From contig NZ_LIYD01000005.1 of assembly GCF_001278115.1 (NCBI RefSeq), forward strand, positions 4,436,258 to 4,500,257: a DNA stretch of 64,000 nt, read 5' to 3'. The notes under the pieces are model-generated. The model was not told where the DNA came from and did no database searches. It saw nothing but the letters and a program-made list of their open reading frames with translations. Position numbers and translations under genes: made by a program. This document shows, one piece after another, positions 33,910-42,667 of this stretch; the first letter of the stretch is position 1; every line of letters starts with the position of its first letter. Origin of the DNA: Flavobacterium akiainvivens (lineage in GTDB: Bacteria; Bacteroidota; Bacteroidia; Flavobacteriales; Flavobacteriaceae).

Positions 33910-33934
33910 TTTTTGCCCCTTTATAAAATGAGCT

Positions 33935-33963
33935 AACCTTCGGCATTGCCGGAGGTTTTTTTA
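33935..33963 (+). terminator. Terminator after the large T9SS gene
   Basis: AACCTTCGGC and GCCGGAGGTT pair with one wobble around a 3-base loop and are followed by a T run. Confidence 0.8.
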
Positions 33964-34025
33964 TATGCGGTTATACTAATTTTCTTTCAAAGTCAGTTAT
34001 AATAGTAACCAAAGCCAGCCTTATA

Positions 34026-35526
34026 ATGAAGAAACTCCTGTTATTGTTTGCCTCAGTGGGCATACTATTCGGTTTTCAAGATGTAACTACAAACAAAACG
34101 GTTATTGATGTTACCGTAAAAAATACCGGCCAGGAGTTTGTTACCTTAAACTACGAGCCGCGCTACAGGGGCAGCCTCAGCCATGACGGCTACCAGACTA
34201 TAGGCGCACCAATAAGCAAAAAAGGACAGTTCACGCTAAAAAGCGACAAAATTACCGACGGTGCCGAGTATTATCTTGACTTCAACAAGCATATAATAAA
34301 GCTGGTACTGTTTAAAGATGACAATTTTAAACTCGAGGCCGATATTGAAAACCTTCCGGCATCTGTTTTTGCAATGGGAAGGGGAGCGGGTAAAATTAAT
34401 GTAATGAACCTGAACCAATTTCAGGAAAAGTTCTTTCCCGCCGAGGGTACGTTAGCTGATTTTGCTGCTAAAAATGACAGCATAATGAAACGGCGCCTTG
34501 ATATACTGGAAAGTATTTACACTAAGAATACATTGGCTAACATTGTTGTCCAATCGCCTGAAAAGACCAAGATACTGCGGATTATTAAAGAAACACCGCT
34601 TACCCAAAAGGAGTACCGTTTGCTGAAAACCCTTGTTGAACTGCAGCAGTATTATGTGGCAGATTATATTGCCCAAACGTACAGCCGTAAACAGCTGGAG
34701 CATGAGGCCATAGACTTTACCAATCCTGTTTTTAAGGCGTTTAATAAAGAAGCCTATAAAAATATTGATAACCTTAACCACCACAGGCTGGGTAATGCGC
34801 TCGACCTTATTTTAAAGGTGGAGTATGTAAGGTTCAGGGTACAGCAAAACCCGCAGTTACAGTATAAAGACTGGAATGAAATCCTGTCTGACCCGGGGTA
34901 TTATGACTGGACATCGGGATACTTGAAAAAGGAATTTCCTACAGAGGTGCACGATAAATATTTTGCCGACATATACAGCTGGTTTATAAGTATGGGTACA
35001 AATAATGATGCACTATACAGCTACCTGGTAGATAATTGCGCTAACAAATACTATCTTGTGCGGACAGATGATTTTAAGGCTAAAATGGATAAACAGCCCG
35101 CTAATATCCAGGTGCTTGATGCCAATAGCTTTACTGCATTGCTTAATGCTAATAAGGGTAAAAATGTACTGCTGGTGTTTTGGTCGGCGCAATTTGCAGG
35201 GGCAAGCGTGGTGCATAAAATCCCGGCGCTGTACTTCCTTGAAGACAAGTATAATCTTGAAATACTAAATATCTGCGTAGACAGTAACCAGTATAAAAGT
35301 TTGTGGACTGCACGTGTAAGTGATACGGACTGGAAAGGCAAACACTATTTTTTATCAACGGAAGATAACCCCACTGCCCTGAAGCGCTTTGGCGATACTA
35401 AAAATAGATGCTTTTTGTAACGGTGGCGCGGTGTATGCCATAATAAACAAAAACGGTAAGCTGCATGCTAACGTAGAAAGCCCTACGAATCTAACTAAAG
35501 ACAAGTTAGCAACGCTGATTAAGTAG
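34026..35526 (+). pseudogene. Thioredoxin-like exported protein gene with a frameshift near the 3' end
   Basis: The frame from ATG 34026 reads 464 residues and stops at 35420 in the middle of a C-terminal thioredoxin/AhpC-like domain (NVLLVFWSAQFAGASVVHKI, LEILNICVDS). If one A of the A5 run at 35400-35404 is dropped, the reading continues with IDAFCNGGAVYAIINKNGK and ends at a TAG at 35526, completing the domain. The first part has a hydrophobic leader and a DUF4369-like beta region. It is either a recent pseudogene or a sequencing error in the homopolymer. The usual CxxC is not present (SAQFAGAS). Confidence 0.75.
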
Positions 35527-35543
35527 GAATTCAGTCCAGAATT

Positions 35544-35753
35544 TTATGCAAACTGCTTTACAGCGATTCCCAAGATCACAGCACAAATCAACAAAAAACT
35601 CAGGAGGTAGCTGTATGGGTTGTCAGTATCTGATATAAAATGGCTTAAGCCCTTTTTCCTGCCCAGGAAACACCAGCGTATAAAAGCACCGGGATAAAAC
35701 ATAAGCATTTCACAAAAAAATGCTACAAGCAATTCTAAAAAGAATTCAGCCAT
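35544..35753 (-). CDS. Small two-helix membrane protein
   Basis: A 69-residue protein with two hydrophobic segments (FFLELLVAFFCEMLMFYPG and LLSFLLICAVILGIAV) separated by a basic loop (LGRKKGL). The start lies four bases after the stop of the preceding gene on the same strand, which supports co-expression. Family unknown. Confidence 0.6.
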   Translation of the reverse strand: MAEFFLELLVAFFCEMLMFYPGAFIRWCFLGRKKGLSHFISDTDNPYSYLLSFLLICAVILGIAVKQFA

Positions 35754-35757
35754 GACC

Positions 35758-37020
35758 TTAGGTTTTAAGTTTCTTTTTCTTGGCCGCCGGGAAAAGTACG
35801 TTGTTCAATATAAGCCTGTAGCCTGGTGAGTTAGGGTGCAGGTCGAGCACGGTAGGGGCATCGCCCACACGGTGCTGGTAGTCTTCGGGGTCGTGGCCGC
35901 CATAGTAGGTAAACATACCCTTGCCCTTAGTGCCGTGTATGTAGCGCGCCTCGCCGTTTTGCTTGTTTTCGCCCATAACCAGTACACTGCTCTTTACCTT
36001 ATCGCCCCTAAAGGCCGTTGTTTGCCCCATAAAGCCTTTTACAAGCTGGGTGTGGTTTTGGCACAGCATACTGGGTATAGGGTCCCACTTGGCGCTGTAT
36101 TCCATCAGGGTAAAATAATCGGCATCGGGCAAAATCTTGCGGTCGTTGGTGGTATCTATATCACTAAATTCGTATGCCTGTGGATTACGTTCTAAAATAT
36201 AATCTTTAAAGGCAAAAGCGCTGTTATAATCAATTTTGCTCTGGTAGGCCGCGTCGCTGGCATCGCCGTCAAACATGGGTTCGCAAATATCTACCCCTTC
36301 GGCGCTAAGCGCAATATCAAAGCTGTCGGTGGCAGAGCACATGGCAAACATAAAGCCGCCGCCTATAACAAAATCACGAATTTTAAGCGATACTGCCAGT
36401 TTTTCATCGCTAACCTTACTGTAGCCCAGCTTTGTGGCCAGGGCTTCGGCTTCTTTCTTTTGCTCAATATACCACGGTGCGTTGCGGTACTGGCCAAAAA
36501 ATTTGCCATACTGGCCGGTAAAATCTTCGTGGTGCAGGTGCAGCCAGTCGTATAGCAGCAGCTGGTCAGTAAGTACTTCTTCGTCATATACTTCGGTAAA
36601 CGGAATCTCGGCATAGGTAAGCACCATGGTAACGGCGTCGTCCCACGGGTGTTTGCCGCGGGGTGTATAAACGGCAACCTTGGGTGCTTTTTCAAGCAGC
36701 ACATTTTCCATATTTTGCGATGGGCTTGCTATTTCATCCAATATGCTATTTGCCTCGCCGTCACTCAGTACCTCAAAGCTTACGCCGCGAATCTGGCACT
36801 CGCGCCTGATTTCATCTGCATCAGGCAAAAGGAAAGAGCCGCCACGGTAGTTAAGCAGCCAGTTGGCCTTGTAGCTGCGCTCTAATGCCCAGTAAGTAAT
36901 GCCGTAAGCCTTAAGATGGTTTTGCTGGGTGGTTTCGTCCATGGGCAGCAAAATCATGCTGGCACGGGCCGGAACTATAAAGGCAAGCAGTAGCAGTATA
37001 TAGATTTTTTTGAAAGACAT
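35758..37020 (-). CDS. Exported protein of the family usually named asparagine synthetase B
   Basis: A 420-residue protein with a signal peptide (IYILLLLAFIVPARA). It lacks the N-terminal Cys and the ATP-pyrophosphatase motif of true AsnB, so the common database name is misleading. Sequences such as VAVYTPRGKHPWDDAVTMVL and IGGGFMFAMCSATDSFDIAL suggest a class I glutamine-amidotransferase-like or ThuA-like fold, with MCSATD in the position of a nucleophile elbow. The minus-7 box TATCTTTG (37045-37038) precedes it. Biochemical function unknown. Confidence 0.75.
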   Translation of the reverse strand: MSFKKIYILLLLAFIVPARASMILLPMDETTQQNHLKAYGITYWALERSYKANWLLNYRGGSFLLPDADEIRRECQIRGVSFEVLSDGEANSILDEIASPSQNMENVLLEKAPKVAVYTPRGKHPWDDAVTMVLTYAEIPFTEVYDEEVLTDQLLLYDWLHLHHEDFTGQYGKFFGQYRNAPWYIEQKKEAEALATKLGYSKVSDEKLAVSLKIRDFVIGGGFMFAMCSATDSFDIALSAEGVDICEPMFDGDASDAAYQSKIDYNSAFAFKDYILERNPQAYEFSDIDTTNDRKILPDADYFTLMEYSAKWDPIPSMLCQNHTQLVKGFMGQTTAFRGDKVKSSVLVMGENKQNGEARYIHGTKGKGMFTYYGGHDPEDYQHRVGDAPTVLDLHPNSPGYRLILNNVLFPAAKKKKLKT

Positions 37021-37171
37021 TGCAATTTTGATTTATCCAAAGATAGTAAACTAACGGCAGATGCCATGCCTGTAGTATTTTTTAAGAATAGATGATGTGT
37101 AAATTAGAAAGAAAACACGCCATTTTGAAAAAATAGTAACAATATGGTAAAAGGATTACCTTTAAAACCAC

Positions 37172-37179
37172 TATTTTTG
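37172..37179 (+). promoter_or_regulatory. ndk minus-7 box
   Basis: TATTTTTG fits TAnnTTTG and lies 19 bases before the ATG of ndk at 37199. Confidence 0.6.
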
Positions 37180-37198
37180 CGCAAAAATTAAAACTAAT

Positions 37199-37618
37199 AT
37201 GGCAACTAACAGGACATTTACCATGATTAAGCCGGATGCTGTTGAAAAAGGGCACATAGGCGGTATTTTATCAATGATAACCGAAGCAGGTTTCAGGATC
37301 GTTTCGCTAAAACTTACACAACTTACTGTGGCCGATGCACAGGAGTTTTATGCAGTACACGCTGAAAGGCCTTTTTATGGCGAGCTTGTAAGCTTTATGA
37401 GCCGTGGCCCAATTGTGGCTGCCATTCTTGAAAAAGACAATGCAGTTGAAGATTTCCGTAAACTGATAGGCGCTACTAACCCAGCAAACGCTGAGGAAGG
37501 TACCATCCGTAAAAAATATGCAACATCAATGGGCGAAAACGCCGTTCACGGTTCAGACAGCGATGAGAATGCCGCTATAGAAGGCGCGTTCCATTTTGCA
37601 GGCCGCGAGCAGTTTTAA
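37199..37618 (+). CDS. ndk: Nucleoside-diphosphate kinase
   Basis: A 139-residue NDK that transfers the terminal phosphate of ATP to nucleoside diphosphates. [12 protein letters not shown] is at the N-terminus and the phospho-accepting histidine lies in [12 protein letters not shown] (around residue 116). Length is normal. It is monocistronic, with its own minus-7 box and a terminator at 37681, and is convergent with the DUF721/lipocalin genes. Confidence 0.96.
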   Translation: MATNRTFTMIKPDAVEKGHIGGILSMITEAGFRIVSLKLTQLTVADAQEFYAVHAERPFYGELVSFMSRGPIVAAILEKDNAVEDFRKLIGATNPANAEEGTIRKKYATSMGENAVHGSDSDENAAIEGAFHFAGREQF

Positions 37619-37621
37619 TTT

Positions 37622-37661
37622 CTAAGGTACTGAGGTGCTTAGGCGCTGAGGTTCTTAGGTA
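37622..37661. repeat. Octamer array CTNAGGNN, five units
   Basis: Five consecutive units in exact 8-base phase: CTAAGGTA, CTGAGGTG, CTTAGGCG, CTGAGGTT, CTTAGGTA, starting three bases after the ndk stop codon. CTNAG is its own reverse complement. Confidence 0.85.
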
Positions 37662-37680
37662 AAGCTACACATAAAATAAG

Positions 37681-37706
37681 AAAGGGTTGCCGGTGGCAAC
37701 CCTTTT
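37681..37706 (+). terminator. ndk terminator
   Basis: AAAGGGTTGCC and GGCAACCCTTT form a perfect 11-bp stem with loop GGT and a T-rich tail. Confidence 0.85.
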
Positions 37707-37712
37707 GTTTTG

Positions 37713-37786
37713 TTATTCTGAGCGGAGTCGAAGAATCTTTAAATTAGAGATTTCTCCATTCCGCTGCGCTTCAGTCGGAATGACAA
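37713..37786. repeat. REP-like inverted pair
   Basis: Left arm at 37713-37740 (TCTGAGCGGAGTCGAAGAAT) and right arm at 37747-37786 (TTCCGCTGCGCTTCAGTCGG) are related in inverse orientation. Similar GATTTCTCNNNTCCGC sequence recurs at 54677. This resembles the BIME-type intergenic repeats common in flavobacteria. Confidence 0.55.
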
Positions 37787-37791
37787 AACGG

Positions 37792-37823
37792 CTAAGTCCC
37801 TTAGAACCTAAGCACCTCAGTAC
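37792..37823. repeat. Octamer array CTNAGNNC, four units
   Basis: CTAAGTCC, CTTAGAAC, CTAAGCAC, CTCAGTAC in exact 8-base phase, abutting the 3' end of the DUF721 gene on the minus strand. In reverse orientation it is the same family as 37622-37661. Confidence 0.8.
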
Positions 37824-37824
37824 C

Positions 37825-38121
37825 TTATCGCAAAACCACTTCCTTAACCACCTCCCGACCCAGTTCCTGGTTTATCATTTTTACTATTTTTTCTTTGCCG
37901 TAGCTTAGCTCTTCGCGCAGTACTGCACTGGTTAGCTGCACGTAGAGTACGCCGTTTTTAAGCATAATCTCGCGGGTGTAGTTGTTTACCCCGGGGCCCA
38001 TAAGGCTGGCCCAGGCATCGCGCACGTTAATGCTATCCATACCTTTTTGCAGGTTGTTTTGCTGTACAAAGGCTTTAAGTATATCGCCTATGCTGCTATC
38101 GTCATTCAGCCGTTTTGCCAT
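37825..38121 (-). CDS. DUF721 protein (DciA-like)
   Basis: A 98-residue DUF721 protein: DDSSIGDILKAFVQQNNLQKG, then VRDAWASLMGPGVNNYT and a KH-like strand pattern (NGVLYVQLTSAVLREELSYGKEKIV). DUF721 includes DciA, the ancestral loader or operator of the replicative helicase DnaB, which is plausible here because flavobacteria lack DnaC. The start overlaps the preceding lipoprotein gene by 20 bases. Confidence 0.82.
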   Translation of the reverse strand: MAKRLNDDSSIGDILKAFVQQNNLQKGMDSINVRDAWASLMGPGVNNYTREIMLKNGVLYVQLTSAVLREELSYGKEKIVKMINQELGREVVKEVVLR

Positions 38122-38530
38122 CTTCCTTAAGTGTAAAATTTTGCGGCCTTGTGTAGTGGTATTCCATGCCGTGGGTATTTTTTATAACCAGCTCATCGTC
38201 GTCCACGCTTATCAGTTCCTCCTGCCATTTAGAGTACTGGGTGGTATAGTTAAGCCATTTATGGCCGTCTTTTTCGGTATACTCAACTGCTTCAGATGCA
38301 TTGCTGGCCATATAGGTGCCGTCAAACTGCGGCATTACCTTTTTGCGGAAGCCTTTGTTGCCCTTAAACTCAAAGTAGTCTACCGTAGCGCTGGCGGGGA
38401 ATTCTTTTTCCTGCCCGTCTGGCAATATTACCGTTTTAATTTCCCAATAGCCGTTTAGCCGGGTAGTAGCGGTTTTCTCGGAGCACGAAATAACCGTAAA
38501 CAATACAAGCAGCAAGCTTAGTTTTTTCAT
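38102..38530 (-). CDS. Lipocalin-like lipoprotein
   Basis: A 142-residue lipoprotein (lipobox LFTVISC, Cys16) with the lipocalin-type opening LNGYWEIKTVILPDGQEKEF and a succession of strands (VDYFEFKGNKGFRKKV, ELVIKNTHGMEYHYTR). Small lipocalin-like lipoproteins of this kind are common in flavobacteria and have unknown ligands. It overlaps the DUF721 gene by 20 bases, so the two are probably translated together. Confidence 0.75.
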   Translation of the reverse strand: MKKLSLLLVLFTVISCSEKTATTRLNGYWEIKTVILPDGQEKEFPASATVDYFEFKGNKGFRKKVMPQFDGTYMASNASEAVEYTEKDGHKWLNYTTQYSKWQEELISVDDDELVIKNTHGMEYHYTRPQNFTLKEDGKTAE

Positions 38531-38726
38531 TTTTCAGGTACAATTATAAACGCAAAGGTAGGTTTAAATGTTTGATAAAAAAGTACGGTATCTACAGACT
38601 TTTCAATGTTTAAATTAAATTACCGATGCGTGCGAAAAATCGCAGGCCGTATGTTAAATGAATGTAAATTTTTACGAGATTTGTTAGGGTTTTGTACCAA
38701 TAAAACCCGTATTAAAATCATCAATC

Positions 38727-39593
38727 ATGTCATTTACATACAAAGAAATTGAACGCGTAGAAAAACTTACCAAAAAAGAGTTTATAGAAAATTACTACAA
38801 GCCGCAAAAGCCTGTGGTTATTACCAACCAGATAGAAGACTGGCCTGCCTTTAGCAAATGGAACTTCGACTTTTTGCGCGAAGTGGCCGGCGATAAAACC
38901 GTGCCGCTGTATGACAGCCGCAAGACTGATTATACCAAGAAAGTAAACGAGCCGGACTTTACCATGACCATGGCTGAATATATTGATATTCTTGAGAAAG
39001 GCCCAACCGACCTGCGCATCTTTTTATACAACCTGCTTAAAGATGTACCCAGCATGAAGGATGATATGCGCTGGCCCGACCTTGGCCTGCGCCTGATTAA
39101 AAGCCTGCCGCTGGTGTTTTTTGGCGGTGAAAATGCCAAGGTGTTTATGCATTATGACATTGATTTCCCTAACATACTGCACTTTCATTTTTCGGGTAAG
39201 AAGCAGTGCGTGCTGGTAGACCCTAAAGAAACGCCATACATGTACCGCCTGCCGTACAGCTGGATTTGCAACGAGGATATTGATTTTGACAATCCTGATT
39301 TTGAGCGTTTCCCGGCACTTAAAAAGGTAACGCCCTACATAACCAACCTGGAGCACGGTGAAATGCTGTACATGCCCGAAGGCTGGTGGCATTACATGAA
39401 GTACCTTACACCCGGTTTTTCGCTTAGCCTGCGTTCGCTTGCCGGAAGGCCCACAAACCTTGCCAAAGGCCTTGCCAATGTAACCTTTAACCGCATGTAT
39501 GATAACTTTATGCGTAAGCGCAAAGGGCAGGAGTGGCTGGATTATAAAGATGAAGAATCGATAAGGCGTACCAATGCGTTGATTGGGTTGTAG
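38727..39593 (+). CDS. Cupin-like JmjC-type dioxygenase
   Basis: A 288-residue protein of the cupin_8/JmjC family (Fe(II)/2-oxoglutarate oxygenases such as FIH and protein hydroxylases). The facial triad is visible as HYDID (H and D around residues 141-143) and the distal His in PEGWWHYM around residue 224. FHFSGKKQCVLVDP is the conserved core strand. Likely a hydroxylase of protein or small-molecule substrate. It is monocistronic. Confidence 0.82.
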   Translation: MSFTYKEIERVEKLTKKEFIENYYKPQKPVVITNQIEDWPAFSKWNFDFLREVAGDKTVPLYDSRKTDYTKKVNEPDFTMTMAEYIDILEKGPTDLRIFLYNLLKDVPSMKDDMRWPDLGLRLIKSLPLVFFGGENAKVFMHYDIDFPNILHFHFSGKKQCVLVDPKETPYMYRLPYSWICNEDIDFDNPDFERFPALKKVTPYITNLEHGEMLYMPEGWWHYMKYLTPGFSLSLRSLAGRPTNLAKGLANVTFNRMYDNFMRKRKGQEWLDYKDEESIRRTNALIGL

Positions 39594-39632
39594 TAAGCTG
39601 CTGAGCTGCTGAGCCGCTTAGCTACTTAGCAG
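39593..39632. repeat. Octamer array CTNAGCNN, four to five units
   Basis: GTAAGCTG, CTGAGCTG, CTGAGCCG, CTTAGCTA, CTTAGCAG in exact 8-base phase, starting in the stop codon of the cupin gene. Confidence 0.8.
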
Positions 39633-39721
39633 GATTGCTTCGTAGTTCCTCCTCGCAAAGAAGGGATGTGAAAAAACTGCGTAAATCCGCTGTTATCAGC
39701 CTGTCCCGATAGCTATCGGGA
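39633..39721. repeat. Dispersed intergenic repeat and an 18-bp palindrome
   Basis: 39633-39657 matches 44606-44630 at 23 of 25 positions (core GATTGCTTCGT, CCTCCTCGCA). It is followed at 39704-39721 by the perfect palindrome TCCCGATAGCTATCGGGA. Confidence 0.65.
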
Positions 39722-39765
39722 GTCGAAGGCCGCCTCATCCGCGTTCCATTACCGAAATATAAAAG

Positions 39766-39792
39766 AAAAGAGCCCCGTAATGAGGCTCTTTT
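39766..39792. terminator. Terminator between cupin and cphA genes
   Basis: AAAAGAGCC and GGCTCTTTT pair perfectly. A and T tracts on both sides let it serve both convergent genes. Confidence 0.8.
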
Positions 39793-39793
39793 T

Positions 39794-42421
39794 TTATGAT
39801 TGCATGCTTTCCTCGTTTTCAATGTCAAGGTAGCCCTGTACCACCTCAATGGCATTGGTAACCACATCGCTTAGCGCTACTATAAAGCTGCCGTCCTGTG
39901 CGTTGTCTATAGCATGGCGGATCGCCTCGGTTTCTTTAGGGATAACCTCATAGGTAACCTCTTTGCCCGATGCCTTAAAGCCTTCCAGCAACAGCCCGTT
40001 GATGTTTTCTTCGGTACGGCCGCGCAGGTGCTTTTCGTTACGAATGATAATGTGGTCAAACATACGTGCGGCAATGGTGGCGCAGTCGCGAATGTCTTCA
40101 TCGCGCCTGTCTCCCACACCGGCTATGATGCCTATTTTCTGGGAGGCCTCAGTGTTCGATAAAAACTCCTCTACAGCAAGGTAACCGGCGGGATTGTGGG
40201 CAAAGTCTATCATTACCTTAAACTGCTTGAACTCAAAAATGTTCATGCGGCCCGGGGTTTGTGCCGCACCGGGAATAAAGGTTTGCAGCGACAGGCTAAT
40301 ATCATCAGTCTTAAAGCCCCACAGGTAAGAGGCCAGGGTGGCGGCAAGTACGTTTTCTATCATAAAGCGGGCACGCCCACCCAGTGTTAGCGGTACATGA
40401 GATGCCTTGTCTATGCGTATTTTCCATTCGCCTTTTTTAATGGTAATAAACCCGTTTTCATATACGGCGGTAACGCGGCCTGCTTTGGCCTCAGCCTTAA
40501 TAAACGGGCTGTCTTCGTCCATACTAAAGTAAGCCACGTTGCACTCCAGGTCGGCTCCAATCTTGCGGCATTCTGCATCATCGCCATTTAGTACTGCCCA
40601 GCCGTCTTTCTTTACGCTTTTGGGTATAACACGCTTTACACGGCTCAGGTCGTCAAGGTTGTGGATGTCGAGCATGCCCAGGTGGTCTTCCTGAATGTTG
40701 GTTATGATACCGATATCGCAACGGCTAAAGCCAAGGCCCGAGCGTAAAATGCCACCACGGGCAGTTTCGAGCACGGCAAACTCCACGGTTGGGTCTTTTA
40801 ATATATATTCTGCGCTGAAAGGCCCTGTGGTATCGCCTTTTTCGAGCATGTGGTTTTGTATGTAAATACCGTCGCTGGTGGTAAAGCCCACGCGGTATCC
40901 GTTGTTTTTTACAATGTGCGCCAGCAGTCGGGTAGTGGTGGTTTTGCCGTTAGTGCCTGTAATGGCAAAAATAGGGATGCGGCTTGGCTTGCCCGGCGGG
41001 TACAGCATATCTATAACCGGTGCGGCCACGTTGCGCGGCAGGCCTTCGCTGGGTGCAAGGTGCATACGGAAGCCCGGCGCGGCGTTAACCTCAAGTATTA
41101 CACCGCCGTTTTCTTTAAGCGGCTGGGTAAGGTTTTCGGCCATAATGTCTATACCACACACATCAAGCCCTATAACGCGGCTTATACGTTCGGAAAGGAA
41201 AATGTTCTCAGGGTGCATCAGGTCGGTCACATCAACGCTGGTGCCGCCGGTACTCAGGTTGGCGGTTGATTTAAGGTACACAATTTCATCCTGCGCGGGT
41301 ACGGTTTCAAGGGTATAGCCTTTCTTTTCGAGCAGGTCGGTAGTATCGCGGTCTACGGTAATTTCGGTCAGCACGTTTTCGTGGCCATAACCACGGCGTG
41401 GGTCGAGGTTTTCGGTTTCGATGAGTTTCTCAATAGTATCTGTACCGTTGCCTTTAACGTGGGCGGGTACGCGCTGTGCGGCGGCCACCACCTTATTATC
41501 AATAACTAAAACACGGAAGTCAAAGCCGGTAATGAACTTTTCTACAATAACGCGGCTGCCGTATTTCTGGGCAAATTCAAGCCCTGCAACGGCGTGTTCC
41601 CACGTTTTTACGTTTATGGATGCGCCTTTGCCGTGGTTGCCATCCAGCGGCTTTAGTACAATGGGGTAGTTTATTTTGTTGATGATTTCCTTAAGGCCTT
41701 CCTCAGTGCTGCAAATACCGCCATTTGCAACGGGTATTGATGCTGCATCGAGCATGCGCTTGGTTTGCTCTTTATTACAGGCAATATCTACAGCTATATG
41801 GCTGGTTTTGTTGGTGATGGTAGCCTGGAAACGCATCTGGTTAATGCCATAGCCCAGCTGTACAAGCGAGTTGGTGCCCAGGCGAATCCACGGGATGTCT
41901 CGCGCTACGGCTTCTTCTACAATACTGCCGGTTGAAGGCCCAAGGCGGTCGCGCTCACGTATTTTGCGCATGTTTTGTATGTCGGCCTCAAGGTCGTATT
42001 CGGTACCGGCAATAAGGGCTTCGGCTATGCGTACTGAGGCTTCGGCGGCATAAATGCCCACATTTTCCTCCAGGTAGCTGAAAACCACGTTGTATACGCC
42101 GGGGGTCTTGGTTTCGCGGGTGCGGCCAAAGCCGGTGTCCATCCCCGCAAGGGTTTGTATTTCGAGTGCAATGTGCTCAATCACGTGGCCCATCCAGGTG
42201 CCGCGCTCAATCCGGCTGAAAAACCCGCCCGGAACGCCCTCGCTGCAACGGTGTGTGTAAAGCGATGGCATAAGCGTCTCTATACGCTCACGGAAACCGG
42301 GAATGGTATTGGTGGGAGATTGTTCCATTTCTTCCAGGTCAAGGCGCATCTGGATGAGTTTTTTGCGCTTAACGCTCCAAATATTGGGGCCGCGCAGTGC
42401 CTGTATCTTTTCAATCTTCAT
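39794..42421 (-). CDS. cphA: Cyanophycin synthetase
   Basis: An 875-residue CphA that polymerises Asp and Arg into cyanophycin using ATP. The N-terminal domain (with HVIEHIALEIQ near residue 79) is followed by an ATP-grasp domain (KPLDGNHGKG 257-266, EVNAAPGFRMH 444-454). The C-terminal Mur-ligase domain has GTNGKTTTT (489-497) and HNPAGY in its last third. Length is typical. It is divergent from cphB and the isoaspartyl peptidase gene, so synthesis and degradation are encoded together. Confidence 0.95.
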   Translation of the reverse strand: MKIEKIQALRGPNIWSVKRKKLIQMRLDLEEMEQSPTNTIPGFRERIETLMPSLYTHRCSEGVPGGFFSRIERGTWMGHVIEHIALEIQTLAGMDTGFGRTRETKTPGVYNVVFSYLEENVGIYAAEASVRIAEALIAGTEYDLEADIQNMRKIRERDRLGPSTGSIVEEAVARDIPWIRLGTNSLVQLGYGINQMRFQATITNKTSHIAVDIACNKEQTKRMLDAASIPVANGGICSTEEGLKEIINKINYPIVLKPLDGNHGKGASINVKTWEHAVAGLEFAQKYGSRVIVEKFITGFDFRVLVIDNKVVAAAQRVPAHVKGNGTDTIEKLIETENLDPRRGYGHENVLTEITVDRDTTDLLEKKGYTLETVPAQDEIVYLKSTANLSTGGTSVDVTDLMHPENIFLSERISRVIGLDVCGIDIMAENLTQPLKENGGVILEVNAAPGFRMHLAPSEGLPRNVAAPVIDMLYPPGKPSRIPIFAITGTNGKTTTTRLLAHIVKNNGYRVGFTTSDGIYIQNHMLEKGDTTGPFSAEYILKDPTVEFAVLETARGGILRSGLGFSRCDIGIITNIQEDHLGMLDIHNLDDLSRVKRVIPKSVKKDGWAVLNGDDAECRKIGADLECNVAYFSMDEDSPFIKAEAKAGRVTAVYENGFITIKKGEWKIRIDKASHVPLTLGGRARFMIENVLAATLASYLWGFKTDDISLSLQTFIPGAAQTPGRMNIFEFKQFKVMIDFAHNPAGYLAVEEFLSNTEASQKIGIIAGVGDRRDEDIRDCATIAARMFDHIIIRNEKHLRGRTEENINGLLLEGFKASGKEVTYEVIPKETEAIRHAIDNAQDGSFIVALSDVVTNAIEVVQGYLDIENEESMQS

Positions 42422-42561
42422 AAAAGGTGGTGTAATTGGCTAATGGTTAGTGGTATGGTGTAATTTGCGGTGTTTTTTCTAAACAATATGTTAAAACCCT
42501 AAAGGTATTTTTTAAATGTTATTAGTTCGTTAGAAAATTACTCAAAAAATCATTCAGAAAG

Positions 42562-42663
42562 TAACTTTGCCCTTATTTTTTTGTAAACCTCACACCTTGA
42601 TAACATTATAGACAGAAATAATTAACCTGTAATTGCGTTTATTAGCATTTGTAGTTACTTTTG
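42562..42663 (+). promoter_or_regulatory. Two minus-7 boxes before cphB
   Basis: TAACTTTG (42562-42569) and TACTTTTG (42656-42663) both match the consensus. The second ends only four bases before the ATG at 42668, so a transcript from it would be leaderless. On the minus strand TACCTTTA near 42500 may serve cphA. Confidence 0.5.
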
Positions 42664-42667
42664 CACT

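Noticed and set aside
40850-41318. Plus-strand frames of about 140 codons inside cphA
   Set aside because: They are antisense shadows of a fully supported cphA frame, whose high GC at third positions opens long antisense frames.
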